Shown here in pieces: positions 28,620 through 37,234 of a stretch of DNA of 64,000 nucleotides. Position 1 is the stretch's first letter. Each line of letters starts with the position of its first letter. Source of the stretch: Sulfuriferula nivalis (lineage in GTDB: Bacteria; Pseudomonadota; Gammaproteobacteria; Burkholderiales; Sulfuriferulaceae). The notes under the pieces were generated by a model. It searched no databases. It saw only the letters and a program-made list of their open reading frames with translations, and was not told the DNA's origin. The stretch is taken from NCBI RefSeq assembly GCF_009937995.1, contig NZ_AP021881.1, forward strand, positions 248,001 to 312,000, written 5' to 3'. The position numbers and the translations under genes are program-made.

Positions 28620-30404
28620 TTGAAAAATTCTATCACCTGCCCGCTTTGGCTTTATAAGGTATTCCCATTCTTGCGTTGGTGGCCTACAGTAAGTAAGGCC
28701 ACTACTAAAGCTGATCTGATCGCAGGTTTGACCGGTGCAATGATAGTGTTGCCACAAGGTGTGGCATTTGCGACTATCGCCGGATTACCACCTGAATTTG
28801 GTCTGTATGCTGCAATGGTGCCGGCAATTATGGGGGCAATGTTTGGCTCCTCCTGGCATTTGGTCTCAGGGCCAACGACAGCTATTTCTATCGCAGTTTT
28901 TGCATCGGTAAGTCCCTATGCTGAACCTGGTTCAGCTCACTATATTAGCCTGGTATTGACGCTGACGTTTATGGCAGGTCTGTTCCAGTTGATTATGGGC
29001 ATGGCGCGTATGGGTGTGCTGGTTAATTTCATATCACATACAGTAGTTATCGGATTTACTGCTGGTGCTGCGGTATTAATTGCCGGTAGCCAGATTAAAA
29101 ATTTCCTGGGTTTGCAAATGGCGCGAGGCTTGCCATTTCATGAAGTGCTGGAGCAAGTTTATTTACAGTTTGATAAGATCAATCCATACGTAACTGCGGT
29201 AGGTGTGGTGACATTGGTGTCGGGCATAGTGTTGAAAAAATATATGCCTAAGTTGTATATGATATTAGCGATGGTGATCGGTAGTGTGGCCGCGCTGATT
29301 ATCAATCAGATGTATGGTGGTACCGATGTAACGCATATTAAAACTGTAGGTGCCTTGAGTGCGAGTTTGCCACCGCTGACACATCCTGATTTGTCGCTCA
29401 CTGCAATTAAGCAGGTGCTGTTCCCTTCATTGATTGTCACCATGCTGGCTTTGACTGAAGCAGTCTCTATTTCACGCGCAATAGCGGTGAAATCAGAACA
29501 GCGTATTGATGGCAATCAAGAGTTTATAGGACAAGGTTTGTCGAATATCTTCGGTAGCTTCTTTTCCAGTTATGCGTCCAGTGGTTCATTTAACCGTAGT
29601 GGTGTGAATTACGCGGCGGGCGCGAAAACGCCTTTGGCGGCGGTTTATTCTTCTGTCTTCCTGGTTATTATTCTTCTGCTGGTGGCATCACTGGCTGCAT
29701 ATTTACCTACTGCCGCAATGGCCGGGATATTGTTTCTGGTGGCGTATGGTCTGATCGATTTCCATCATATCCACTCGATTTTACATACCAGTCGTCAAGA
29801 GACAGCAATTTTAGCGGTCACTTTAATTGGTACGCTGGTTGATTTGGAAAAGGGGATATTCCTTGGCATTATGCTGTCGTTAATGCTTTATTTGTATCGT
29901 ACCTCACGTCCTGAAGTTGTCTCGGTTGTACCAGATGCTGAACCCGACAGTTACCATTATGTGCCACTTAATGGCTCGCCTGAGTGTCCACAATTAAAGA
30001 TTATACGTGTACATGGATCGGTTTTTTTCGGCGCTGTAAACCATGTTCAGCAAGTTTTATTAGATGTGGATGAGCATAATCCGCAGCAAAAATCTTTGTT
30101 GTTGGCATCCAGTGGAATGAGCTTTGTGGATGTGGCTGGTGCGGAAATGCTGGTGCAGGAAGCGCGTCGCCGCAAGAAAATTGGTGGTGGACTGTATTTC
30201 TATCGTATGCAAAACGATGTGCATGATTTGCTGGTTAAAGGTGAGTACATGGAAGAAATCGGCGAGAACAATAGCTTCCCTGCCAAATCACGTCCGATAG
30301 ACACTATTTATCCTAAGCTGGATAGTGAAATTTGCCGTAATTGTAGTGCGCGAATTTTTGCGCCTTGTCATCAGTCTTTACCTAATGGAGAACCTCGCAA
30401 GTGA
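28620..30404 (+). CDS. SulP-family anion transporter with STAS domain
   Basis: This 594-aa inner-membrane transporter has a SulP membrane domain (about residues 20-430) with the signature GLTGAMIVLPQGVAFA and the later SFNRSGVNYAAGAKTPLA, then a cytosolic STAS domain (about 455-560). A short tail holds three cysteines, CRNC and APCHQ, beyond the STAS fold. SulP members carry sulfate or bicarbonate. The 4-bp overlap (GTGA) with a gamma-carbonic anhydrase gene argues for bicarbonate uptake, an inference. The start is TTG at 28620, 5 nt after GAGG. Confidence 0.9.
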   Translation: MKNSITCPLWLYKVFPFLRWWPTVSKATTKADLIAGLTGAMIVLPQGVAFATIAGLPPEFGLYAAMVPAIMGAMFGSSWHLVSGPTTAISIAVFASVSPYAEPGSAHYISLVLTLTFMAGLFQLIMGMARMGVLVNFISHTVVIGFTAGAAVLIAGSQIKNFLGLQMARGLPFHEVLEQVYLQFDKINPYVTAVGVVTLVSGIVLKKYMPKLYMILAMVIGSVAALIINQMYGGTDVTHIKTVGALSASLPPLTHPDLSLTAIKQVLFPSLIVTMLALTEAVSISRAIAVKSEQRIDGNQEFIGQGLSNIFGSFFSSYASSGSFNRSGVNYAAGAKTPLAAVYSSVFLVIILLLVASLAAYLPTAAMAGILFLVAYGLIDFHHIHSILHTSRQETAILAVTLIGTLVDLEKGIFLGIMLSLMLYLYRTSRPEVVSVVPDAEPDSYHYVPLNGSPECPQLKIIRVHGSVFFGAVNHVQQVLLDVDEHNPQQKSLLLASSGMSFVDVAGAEMLVQEARRRKKIGGGLYFYRMQNDVHDLLVKGEYMEEIGENNSFPAKSRPIDTIYPKLDSEICRNCSARIFAPCHQSLPNGEPRK

Positions 30405-30961
30405 TACGTAAGAATCCAAGTGGTGATTTGCCTGTCATACATGAATCTGCATTTGTAGATCCAACCGCAATTATTTGCGGAAAGGTATTCATAGGTGAAA
30501 ATGTATTTATAGGACCTTATGCGGTGATACGTGCCGATGAGGTTGATGAAAATGGTGAAATGGAGCCGATTATTATTGGTGCGAATTCCAATATACAAGA
30601 TGGCGTCGTAATCCATTCCAAATCTGGTGCACGTGTTCAGATAGGTGAACATACATCGATAGCACATCGCTCTATTGTGCATGGACCATGTGTGGTTGGG
30701 GATAATGTATTTATAGGTTTTAACTCGGTATTGTTCAACTGTACTGTGGGCAAACGTTGTGTGGTGCGACATAACTCAGTAGTTGAGGCGTGTGCACTGC
30801 CAGATGGTTTCCATATCCCTTCTACCACCAATATTCATGCCGATTCGGATTTAAGTTTGGTCAAACAAGTTGGGTTTAGCGAGAAAGACTTTTCGGAGGA
30901 TGTCGCACAAACCAATATTAATTTGGTTAAGGGATATAAGAAATTGCAGAATGAGTTTTGA
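30401..30961 (+). CDS. Gamma-class carbonic anhydrase-like hexapeptide protein
   Basis: This 186-aa protein is a left-handed beta-helix with about seven hexapeptide turns (for example IGENVFIGPYAVIRAD). Three histidines in VVIHSKSG, SIAHRS and IVHGP occupy the zinc positions of gamma-carbonic anhydrases (Cam, CcmM N-domain). The start is GTG at 30401, overlapping the SulP stop by 4 bp. Coupling to a SulP transporter suggests that it converts CO2 and bicarbonate at the membrane. A non-catalytic hexapeptide transferase is the alternative. A strong terminator follows. Confidence 0.85.
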   Translation: MIRKNPSGDLPVIHESAFVDPTAIICGKVFIGENVFIGPYAVIRADEVDENGEMEPIIIGANSNIQDGVVIHSKSGARVQIGEHTSIAHRSIVHGPCVVGDNVFIGFNSVLFNCTVGKRCVVRHNSVVEACALPDGFHIPSTTNIHADSDLSLVKQVGFSEKDFSEDVAQTNINLVKGYKKLQNEF

Positions 30962-31014
30962 TTTGTTATGCTGATGTGAGTCGTTCTATTTAGGATACTC
31001 AATCGAATTTAAAC

Positions 31015-31052
31015 AAAAAGCCGCCTGTTCAATATTGAATAGGCGGCTTTTT
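31015..31052 (+). terminator. Strong terminator directly upstream of the second SulP gene
   Basis: AAAAAGCCGCCT and its complement form a 12-bp stem with a further inner stem GTTCAATATTGAAT, ending in five T. It lies 54 bp after the carbonic anhydrase stop and only about 5 bp before the next ribosome-binding site. Confidence 0.93.
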
Positions 31053-31068
31053 GTTTTGGAGTTGCACT

Positions 31069-32712
31069 ATGATCGTTTTAGTCGAAGCTTATCGAGCCGG
31101 TTTGTTTAAGCGCTATGATTTATTTAAAAATGTATTAGCTGGGGTGATAGTGGGTATTGTTGCCCTGCCTTTGGCCATGGCTTTTGCTATTGCGAGTGGT
31201 GCAAAGCCGGAACAAGGGATATACACAGCCATTATCGCAAGTCTGGTGACCAGCGTGTTTGGCGGCAGTCGGGTGCAGATATCGGGGCCTACTGGGGCGT
31301 TTATCGTCATTCTGGCAGGCATTACCGCGAAATATGGCTATGATGGTTTACAGATTGCCACGCTTATGGCTGGGGTAATACTCATCGCCATGGGTTTTGC
31401 CAAGTTCGGTACGGTGATACGGTATATTCCAAAACCGGTTATTACAGGCTTTACTACGGGTATCGCAGTGCTGATTTGGGTGGGGGAATGGAAGGACTTT
31501 TTTGGTTTGCATCCTGCAGAGATGGGGACGCATTTCCGCGATAAATTAATCCATTTGTTAATGGCATTGCCGACACTGCATATTGCAACCACGTTGCTGG
31601 CGGTGTTGGGGCTGGCGATACTCATTATTGCACCTCGATTTGTGAAGCGAGTGCCGGCGCCATTGATTGCCATGGTGGTGGTTACATTGGTGCAGTATGT
31701 AGGTGCGTTTCCAGGGGTTGCAACGATAGGCTCCGCATTTGGTGGTATTCCTTCCAGTTTGCCGGGTTTCCATTTTCCCGCGATGACTTATGCGCAAGTG
31801 GTGGAATTAATTGGCCCCGCATTTACGATTGCTTTACTTGGTGCAATAGAGTCATTGTTGTCCGCGGTAGTGGCTGATGGGATGGCCTGCACTAAGCATA
31901 ATTCTAATCAGGAGCTAATCGGGCAAGGTGCGGCTAACGTGTTATCGCCGATATTTGGCGGTTTTGCCGCAACTGGTGCGATTGCCCGGACTGCAACTAA
32001 TATCCGCAACGGTGCAACCAGTCCGCTGGCTGGCATCATTCATGCACTGACTTTGGTGCTGATTGTAGTCATGCTGGCACCGTTTGCAGCGTATATTCCA
32101 TTAGCGGCATTGGCAGCAATATTATTTGTAGTGGCGTGGAATATGAGCGAGATCCATCATTTCATAGCTATCGCTCGTCATGCACCTAAAAATGACAGGG
32201 CGTTGTTGCTGATTACGTTTACCCTGACGGTGTTTACCGATTTGGTGATCGCGGTCAATGTCGGGGTAATGTTAGCCGCCTTGTTATTTATGAAGCAAAT
32301 GACTGAATCAGTTAAAGTTCAAGGTGAAACAGATGAGAGTATGGTTGATTTCTGTCCCGTTGGCGTACCTAAAGGTGTGCAAATCTACTCTATAGATGGG
32401 CCTTTTTTCTTTGGTGCGGCATCAAGTTTTGAAAGTACGTTGGCCAGTTTGCACGAGAGTATGACGGTGCTGATTATTCGTATGGGGCGAGTGCCCTTTA
32501 TTGATGTGACTGGAATATATATGCTGAGGGATACTATAGCGCGTTTTCAGAAACGGGGTGTGCGAGTGATTCTGTGTGAGGCTAATCCAATTGTCCAGCG
32601 TAAGTTGGCGCAGTCAGGGGTGGATAAGTTGTTAGGCGATGAAAACTGGTTGAGTGATGTGAGTATGGCGCTATCATCCTTACCAGTTATCCAGAAAAAT
32701 GTTATATCGTAG
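31069..32712 (+). CDS. Second SulP-family anion transporter with STAS domain
   Basis: This 547-aa inner-membrane protein has a SulP domain with the signature LAGVIVGIVALPLAMAFAIASGAKPE (parts VIVGIVALPLAMAFAI and SGAKPE), the segment GPTGAFIVI, and a C-terminal STAS domain (about residues 435-540, motif VPFIDVTGIYML). It is clearly diverged from the first SulP copy. Substrate is sulfate or bicarbonate, unresolved. I chose the ATG at 31069, 7 nt after GGAG. The start at 31051 would lie inside the terminator stem. It converges with trmB 10 bp away. Confidence 0.9.
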   Translation: MIVLVEAYRAGLFKRYDLFKNVLAGVIVGIVALPLAMAFAIASGAKPEQGIYTAIIASLVTSVFGGSRVQISGPTGAFIVILAGITAKYGYDGLQIATLMAGVILIAMGFAKFGTVIRYIPKPVITGFTTGIAVLIWVGEWKDFFGLHPAEMGTHFRDKLIHLLMALPTLHIATTLLAVLGLAILIIAPRFVKRVPAPLIAMVVVTLVQYVGAFPGVATIGSAFGGIPSSLPGFHFPAMTYAQVVELIGPAFTIALLGAIESLLSAVVADGMACTKHNSNQELIGQGAANVLSPIFGGFAATGAIARTATNIRNGATSPLAGIIHALTLVLIVVMLAPFAAYIPLAALAAILFVVAWNMSEIHHFIAIARHAPKNDRALLLITFTLTVFTDLVIAVNVGVMLAALLFMKQMTESVKVQGETDESMVDFCPVGVPKGVQIYSIDGPFFFGAASSFESTLASLHESMTVLIIRMGRVPFIDVTGIYMLRDTIARFQKRGVRVILCEANPIVQRKLAQSGVDKLLGDENWLSDVSMALSSLPVIQKNVIS

Positions 32713-32722
32713 TCGTTTTTCT

Positions 32723-33412
32723 TCAGGCTTTTTTGGTAAAGACTATATCCCATACGCCATGACCTAGCCGTATGCCGCGTTGTTCAAATTTAGTCAGTGG
32801 GCGGTAGTCTGGGCGGGGTGCATAGTCAGTCGCCGTGTTGATGAGTGTCGGTTCGTCACTGAGTACCTGCAAAATCTGGATAGCATAGTCTTCCCAGTCA
32901 GTGGCGCAGTGAAGATATCCACCAATTGCAAGCTTTTGGCTGATCAGAGCGACAAACTCCGGTTTGATTAGTCGGCGTTTGTTATGACGCTTTTTATGCC
33001 AAGGATCTGGAAAAAAGATGTGTACGCCAGCCAAACTATGGTCGGGTATCATGTCGCGCAATACTTCTACCGCATCATGTTGCACTATGCGCAAGTTGTG
33101 CAGTTCACGGTGCTCAATTTGATTGAGCAGGCTGCCTACGCCTGGGCCGTGTACTTCTATACCCAAATAATCATTTTCTGGATGTTCTGCTGCAATGGTA
33201 GCGGTGGCATCGCCCATACCAAAGCCGATTTCAAGGATTTTTGGCGCGTTGCGCTGGTAAGTGGCGTTCAGGTCTATGGCCTGTGGCGTATAGGTAATGC
33301 CATACACTGATTGCAACTGATCATAGGCACGTTGCTGGGCAATGGACATGCGTCCCTGACGCAGCACAAAGCTGCGGATAGGGCGACCGACTGGACTGGT
33401 AGTATCTGTCAT
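32723..33412 (-). CDS. trmB: tRNA (guanine-N7-)-methyltransferase
   Basis: This 229-aa SAM-dependent enzyme makes m7G46 in the variable loop of tRNAs. Signatures are [11 protein letters not shown] for SAM binding, [25 protein letters not shown] (catalytic and tRNA-binding core) and the C-terminal [15 protein letters not shown]. Length is normal. It starts directly after the thiG stop (TAA-ATG), so it is the third gene of thiS-thiG-trmB. Confidence 0.97.
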   Translation of the reverse strand: MTDTTSPVGRPIRSFVLRQGRMSIAQQRAYDQLQSVYGITYTPQAIDLNATYQRNAPKILEIGFGMGDATATIAAEHPENDYLGIEVHGPGVGSLLNQIEHRELHNLRIVQHDAVEVLRDMIPDHSLAGVHIFFPDPWHKKRHNKRRLIKPEFVALISQKLAIGGYLHCATDWEDYAIQILQVLSDEPTLINTATDYAPRPDYRPLTKFEQRGIRLGHGVWDIVFTKKA

Positions 33413-34195
33413 TTAAGAACCAATTACGCCTGTGGTAGGTGAGGACGGGCTGGCAGTATAGATTTTCTTAGGCATGCGGCCTGCTAAGAATGCGCTGCGT
33501 CCTGCTTGTACAGCCTGCTTCATTGCATCTGCCATGAGTATAGGCTGCTGTGCACCAGCAATGGCGGTGTTCATGAGTACGCCCGCACAACCAAGCTCCA
33601 TCGCAATCGCAGCATCACTTGCTGTACCGACACCTGCATCGACAATGACCGGAACTTGCGCTTGGTTGATGATGATTTGCAGATTCCATGGGTTGAGTAT
33701 GCCCATGCCGGAGCCTATCAGGGAAGCCAAAGGCATAATAGCTACGCAGCCTATCTCTTCCAGTTGTTTAGCAATGATAGGGTCATCGGAAGTGTAAACC
33801 ATGACTTTGAAACCTTCTTTGATGAGGATTTCTGCAGCTTTGATGGTTTCGATAACATTCGGGTACAAGCTTTTTGGGTCACCCAAGACTTCAAGTTTTA
33901 CCAGATCATGACCATCTAGTAATTCGCGCGCCAAGCGCAATGTACGCACAGCGTCATCTGCACTATAACAACCTGCAGTGTTGGGCAAGTAGGTGTAGCG
34001 ACTGGGTGGCAGTGCGTCGAGTAAGCTGGGTTGGCTGGCATCTTGGCCAATATTGGTACGGCGGATGGCAACGGTGACAATTTCAGCGCCACTGGCTTCA
34101 ACGGCCAAGCGTGTTTCAGTGAAATCTTTATATTTGCCTGTGCCAACTAACAGGCGCGACTGATAGCTTTTTCCAGCTATGATGAGATTGTCCAT
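33413..34195 (-). CDS. thiG: Thiazole synthase ThiG
   Basis: This 260-aa TIM-barrel enzyme forms the thiazole phosphate of thiamine from deoxyxylulose phosphate, ThiS thiocarboxylate and dehydroglycine. The family segments [38 protein letters not shown] (parts LPNTAGCY and [10 protein letters not shown]), KLEVLGD, and [18 protein letters not shown] are present. It follows thiS by 18 bp and abuts trmB. No other thi genes besides the ThiE-like fusion are in the window. Confidence 0.98.
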   Translation of the reverse strand: MDNLIIAGKSYQSRLLVGTGKYKDFTETRLAVEASGAEIVTVAIRRTNIGQDASQPSLLDALPPSRYTYLPNTAGCYSADDAVRTLRLARELLDGHDLVKLEVLGDPKSLYPNVIETIKAAEILIKEGFKVMVYTSDDPIIAKQLEEIGCVAIMPLASLIGSGMGILNPWNLQIIINQAQVPVIVDAGVGTASDAAIAMELGCAGVLMNTAIAGAQQPILMADAMKQAVQAGRSAFLAGRMPKKIYTASPSSPTTGVIGS

Positions 34196-34213
34196 GAATA
34201 TCCTATGAAATGA

Positions 34214-34417
34214 TTAGCCGCCACCGACAGCAACGACGATTTCGAGTTTGTCATTGGGCTGGAGTGCGGTAGTATCGAATAGACTGCGAGGTACGATTTC
34301 GCCATTACGCTCAATCGCAATTCTCTTGCCTGTGAGATTGAGTTCTACTATAAGCTCGGTGACATTTGATGATGCATGCAATTGCTGCGCGACACCATTG
34401 ATAGTGAGTGCTATCAA
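34214..34417 (-). CDS. thiS: Sulfur carrier protein ThiS
   Basis: This 67-aa ubiquitin-fold carrier ends in the required Gly-Gly (AVGGG), whose C-terminal thiocarboxylate donates sulfur to ThiG. I chose the TTG at 34417 because GAGGG sits 5 nt before it and the product then matches the usual ThiS length of about 66 residues. The frame stays open to 34495, which would add an unusual extension. It leads the thiS-thiG-trmB operon. The tRNA-Gly gene lies just upstream on the other strand. Confidence 0.88.
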   Translation of the reverse strand: MIALTINGVAQQLHASSNVTELIVELNLTGKRIAIERNGEIVPRSLFDTTALQPNDKLEIVVAVGGG

Positions 34418-34526
34418 GTTTCCCTCGGCTAGATATTGGTTAATGAATGTGCATTCTAACACAGTGCTCATGCGCATAGAATCACAGTTGAACATTCCAA
34501 TAAACCCACGTAGAATCAGCGGCTAT

Positions 34527-34600
34527 GCGGGTGTAGTTCAATGGCAGAACTTTTGCTTCCCAAGCAAATAGCGTGGGTTCGATTCCCATCACCCGCTCCA
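34527..34600 (+). tRNA. tRNA-Gly(CCC)
   Basis: A complete cloverleaf is visible. The acceptor stem is GCGGGTG/CACCCGC, the anticodon arm is TTTGC-TTCCCAA-GCAAA with anticodon CCC, and the T arm is GTGGG-TTCGATT-CCCAT. Discriminator T and an encoded CCA follow. The anticodon CCC reads the GGG glycine codon. Confidence 0.96.
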
Positions 34601-34675
34601 TATTTCTATTTGTTATTTTCATAATTTGTACTACACTGGTATACGTAGTGTTAGCTGTCTTGTTTTTAAGCCTGA

Positions 34676-34769
34676 CACTTGAAAAACGCAAACTTGGTGA
34701 AAGCTAAGGACGCAAAACTTCCAGTCTAATGCGTGAGTTGTGACGCGATGATAGTGGGGTTACCAAGTG
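34676..34769 (+). promoter_or_regulatory. GEMM-I (cyclic-di-GMP-I type) riboswitch
   Basis: The conserved GEMM pieces occur in order. GCAAAC (34688) comes first. A stem CTTGG/CTAAG with GAAA tetraloop follows (34693-34709), then GGACGCAAAACTTCC and GTCTAA, the tetraloop-receptor strand. GGGGTTACCAAGTG closes the domain. A closing P1 stem CACTTG (34676-34681) pairs with CAAGTG (34764-34769). Downstream, CCAGTTGGTA (34793-34802) can pair with TACCAAGTGG (34761-34770) with one mismatch, an alternative to P1. A hairpin CCATCA-TTG-TGATGG (34811-34825) stands just before the AGGAGG of the DUF1631 gene. Confidence 0.93.
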
Positions 34770-34842
34770 GGTGGTTAATATACCCATTAATGCCAGTTGG
34801 TATGTGTCATCCATCATTGTGATGGTTGAGGAGGTATGTAAA

Positions 34843-37188
34843 ATGAGTCAGCGTAACGTTGTGTCTTTACCGCAATTTGATAAGTCTCGGAATGTACTGA
34901 GTGCAGCTGATGTGATGGTGGTGCTAAATGCCTGCCGTGACCAGCTTATCACCGCTGTTGATCTCGTTTGGAATGAGCGGCGTGATAAAATCGAAGATGA
35001 CTTATTGGATTTTGCCGATCGCTCTCCTTTATTAGAAACACGTAATCTCTATTACGCGGCACAGAGTTTGTTGCGTAATCGAAATGAATCTCTCTCTACT
35101 GCAATCCGACAACAGTTTGTGCAGCAATTTGACAAGCAAGTTCGCGGGGATCAGCAAACTGAAAAACCGGATGTTGGCGTTGATTTAGATCTTTCCCTGA
35201 TTGACGAGGATGCATTTGAAGAAAGTTTGGCGTTAAGCAAGGCATCAACGCGGATGCAGTCCAGCTCGGTTGAGGAGTTAGCTGCTTTGGATCAGCGTAT
35301 AGCTGCTTTAATGCATCAGTCTCACAGTAAATCCTCAATTAACCCGTTGGCACCAAAATTGATTTGTGATGCCTTTTTAGAAGCGTGCAAAACAATAGAT
35401 GCAACTGCACGGATGCGCCTAGTGTTATTGCAGCACTTTGATGCGCATATTGCGCCTATGATGCCTGGTATTTATCGTGGTTTGAATCAATATCTGGTTG
35501 ATAAAGGGATATTGCCAAATATTAAGATAGGTGCAACTGCGCCGCGTGAACGACATCAGCCTCCAGCTCCCATGGTAGCCAGTGCCACTGATTTAGGAGG
35601 CAATGTTGGTGCGGCCATGCCATCTGCACCCAGTGCCGAAGATGGTACTGATGTTTTTGCATTGTTGCAGCAATTATTTATGAAACAGTTTGCGAGCCAA
35701 TCGGGCAGCCCTGTGGGGATGTCGCAGGGGTTTATTGGTGGAGTAGGTGGAGTAGGTGGAGTAGGTGGAGTAGGTGGAGTAGGTGGAGTAGGTGGTGGCG
35801 CCGCAGTGGGTGGTGGCTTACCACCAGTTTCGTTACATGAGCGTATTGCTTCATTAACAACTTTACAGCGTGGTCAATACACTGGTTTGGTCAATACTGG
35901 ATTTGATCCCGCATTGATCCAGGCAGGTACTGCTAATGTCCTGCGGGATATGCGTGATGCTGGGTTGGTTCAGGTTGATAATCAGGCAGATAGTTTGACT
36001 ATAGATATTGTAGCCATGCTGTTTGATTACGTTTTTGATGATAAAAACATTCCTGCTGAACTTAAAGCCCTGATAGGTCGGTTGCAAATTCCTGTATTGA
36101 AAGTGGCGCTGCTAGATAAGCAATTCTTTTCTAAAAAATCCCACCCTGCACGGCGGTTGCTGGATGAAATTGCGGAAGTATCGGTTGGCTGGACTCAGCA
36201 AGGGGCAAGCAATATTGCCTTATTCGATAAAATTGAGTCTATTGTACAGTCCGTGCTCAATGATTTTACTGATGATGCTGGGATTTTTGAGCGGTTGCTG
36301 CTGGATCTGCAGGAATTCGTTGCTACAAATGAGGCTGAGACTCAAACTGCCGTCGCTGAAACGACCACTATTATTGAAACAGCTGAACGTGCTCAACTTG
36401 CTCAAACTGTTGTGAAAGATGAGATTGCCAAGGCGCTGGCTGTACATGAGGGGTTGCCTGAGGTTATTGTTGAATTTGTACAGACTATATGGCAGCAAGT
36501 ATTGACGCATGTGTATCTGCAAGAGCATGAGTTGGGCGCGGCGTGGTATGAAGCATTGCAGACTATGCAGAATCTGATCTGGAGTGTGACCCCTAAACTT
36601 AATAATGACGACAGGTTAAAATTGGTCGCCATGTTACCAAGTTTGCTGAATCAATTACGTGATGGTATGTCATTTCTGAATATGGAAATTGAGCGACGCG
36701 ATGCGATTTTTGCGGGTTTGGTTGCGTGCCACGCAGTAGCAGTTAAAGCAGGTCTGCAAGTGAAATCAGAGCTGGTGCGCGATGAAGAAATGGTTAAAGC
36801 GATTGAAGCTGCACAGCTTGATGTGCCTGAAACGCTACCGGAAATTGCCGCGCTTGATGAGGTCGTTGTGAATATGGATGCTGAGTTTTCAGCATCAGCC
36901 GATATTGATGAAGAAGATGAATTCACGGAACAAGCCAGATGTTTGAAAAAAGGTGAGTGGTTGAGTTTTGATAATGCCAATGGCACTACTAGAAATGCCC
37001 GTCTATCATGGGTGTCTGGTTTGCGGGGCATGTATTTGTTTACTAATAAACAGGGGTTGGATGCGATGACTATCGCCTTACCTCGTTTAGCGGCAAGATT
37101 GCGTGCAGGCGAAGCGCATGTGATTAAAGCAAACTCGCTGACTGAACGCGCTGTTGAACGCTTAATAGGGAAATTGCAAGGTCGTTAG
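34843..37188 (+). CDS. DUF1631-family protein under riboswitch control
   Basis: This 781-aa soluble protein matches the large betaproteobacterial DUF1631 family, whose function is not established. It is mostly helical, with an N-terminal region around residues 30-130 and a low-complexity linker of six Gly-Gly-Val units (about 299-316). Helical regions follow to about residue 680. The last 85 residues (KKGEWLSFDNANG, RLSWVSGLRGMYLFTNKQG) look like a beta-barrel of PilZ type, an inference. The ATG at 34843 follows AGGAGG by 8 nt. An earlier in-frame start at 34771 lies just after the riboswitch and is rejected. The c-di-GMP riboswitch upstream suggests a role in motility or surface life. Confidence 0.85.
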   Translation: MSQRNVVSLPQFDKSRNVLSAADVMVVLNACRDQLITAVDLVWNERRDKIEDDLLDFADRSPLLETRNLYYAAQSLLRNRNESLSTAIRQQFVQQFDKQVRGDQQTEKPDVGVDLDLSLIDEDAFEESLALSKASTRMQSSSVEELAALDQRIAALMHQSHSKSSINPLAPKLICDAFLEACKTIDATARMRLVLLQHFDAHIAPMMPGIYRGLNQYLVDKGILPNIKIGATAPRERHQPPAPMVASATDLGGNVGAAMPSAPSAEDGTDVFALLQQLFMKQFASQSGSPVGMSQGFIGGVGGVGGVGGVGGVGGVGGGAAVGGGLPPVSLHERIASLTTLQRGQYTGLVNTGFDPALIQAGTANVLRDMRDAGLVQVDNQADSLTIDIVAMLFDYVFDDKNIPAELKALIGRLQIPVLKVALLDKQFFSKKSHPARRLLDEIAEVSVGWTQQGASNIALFDKIESIVQSVLNDFTDDAGIFERLLLDLQEFVATNEAETQTAVAETTTIIETAERAQLAQTVVKDEIAKALAVHEGLPEVIVEFVQTIWQQVLTHVYLQEHELGAAWYEALQTMQNLIWSVTPKLNNDDRLKLVAMLPSLLNQLRDGMSFLNMEIERRDAIFAGLVACHAVAVKAGLQVKSELVRDEEMVKAIEAAQLDVPETLPEIAALDEVVVNMDAEFSASADIDEEDEFTEQARCLKKGEWLSFDNANGTTRNARLSWVSGLRGMYLFTNKQGLDAMTIALPRLAARLRAGEAHVIKANSLTERAVERLIGKLQGR
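35737..35790 (+). repeat. Six tandem 9-bp repeats (GGTGGAGTA)
   Basis: Six identical copies of GGTGGAGTA encode Gly-Gly-Val units in the DUF1631 protein. Identity at the DNA level, including the wobble bases, points to recent slippage. Copy changes would keep the frame. Confidence 0.95.
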
Positions 37189-37234
37189 TCGTTATTGTTG
37201 CAGTTACGCGCAGACATTTGAGTGCATTTAGCAA

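Noticed and set aside
34771-34842. Upstream GTG start for the DUF1631 gene
   Set aside because: It would start 2 bp after the riboswitch, with no Shine-Dalgarno. The ATG at 34843 has AGGAGG.
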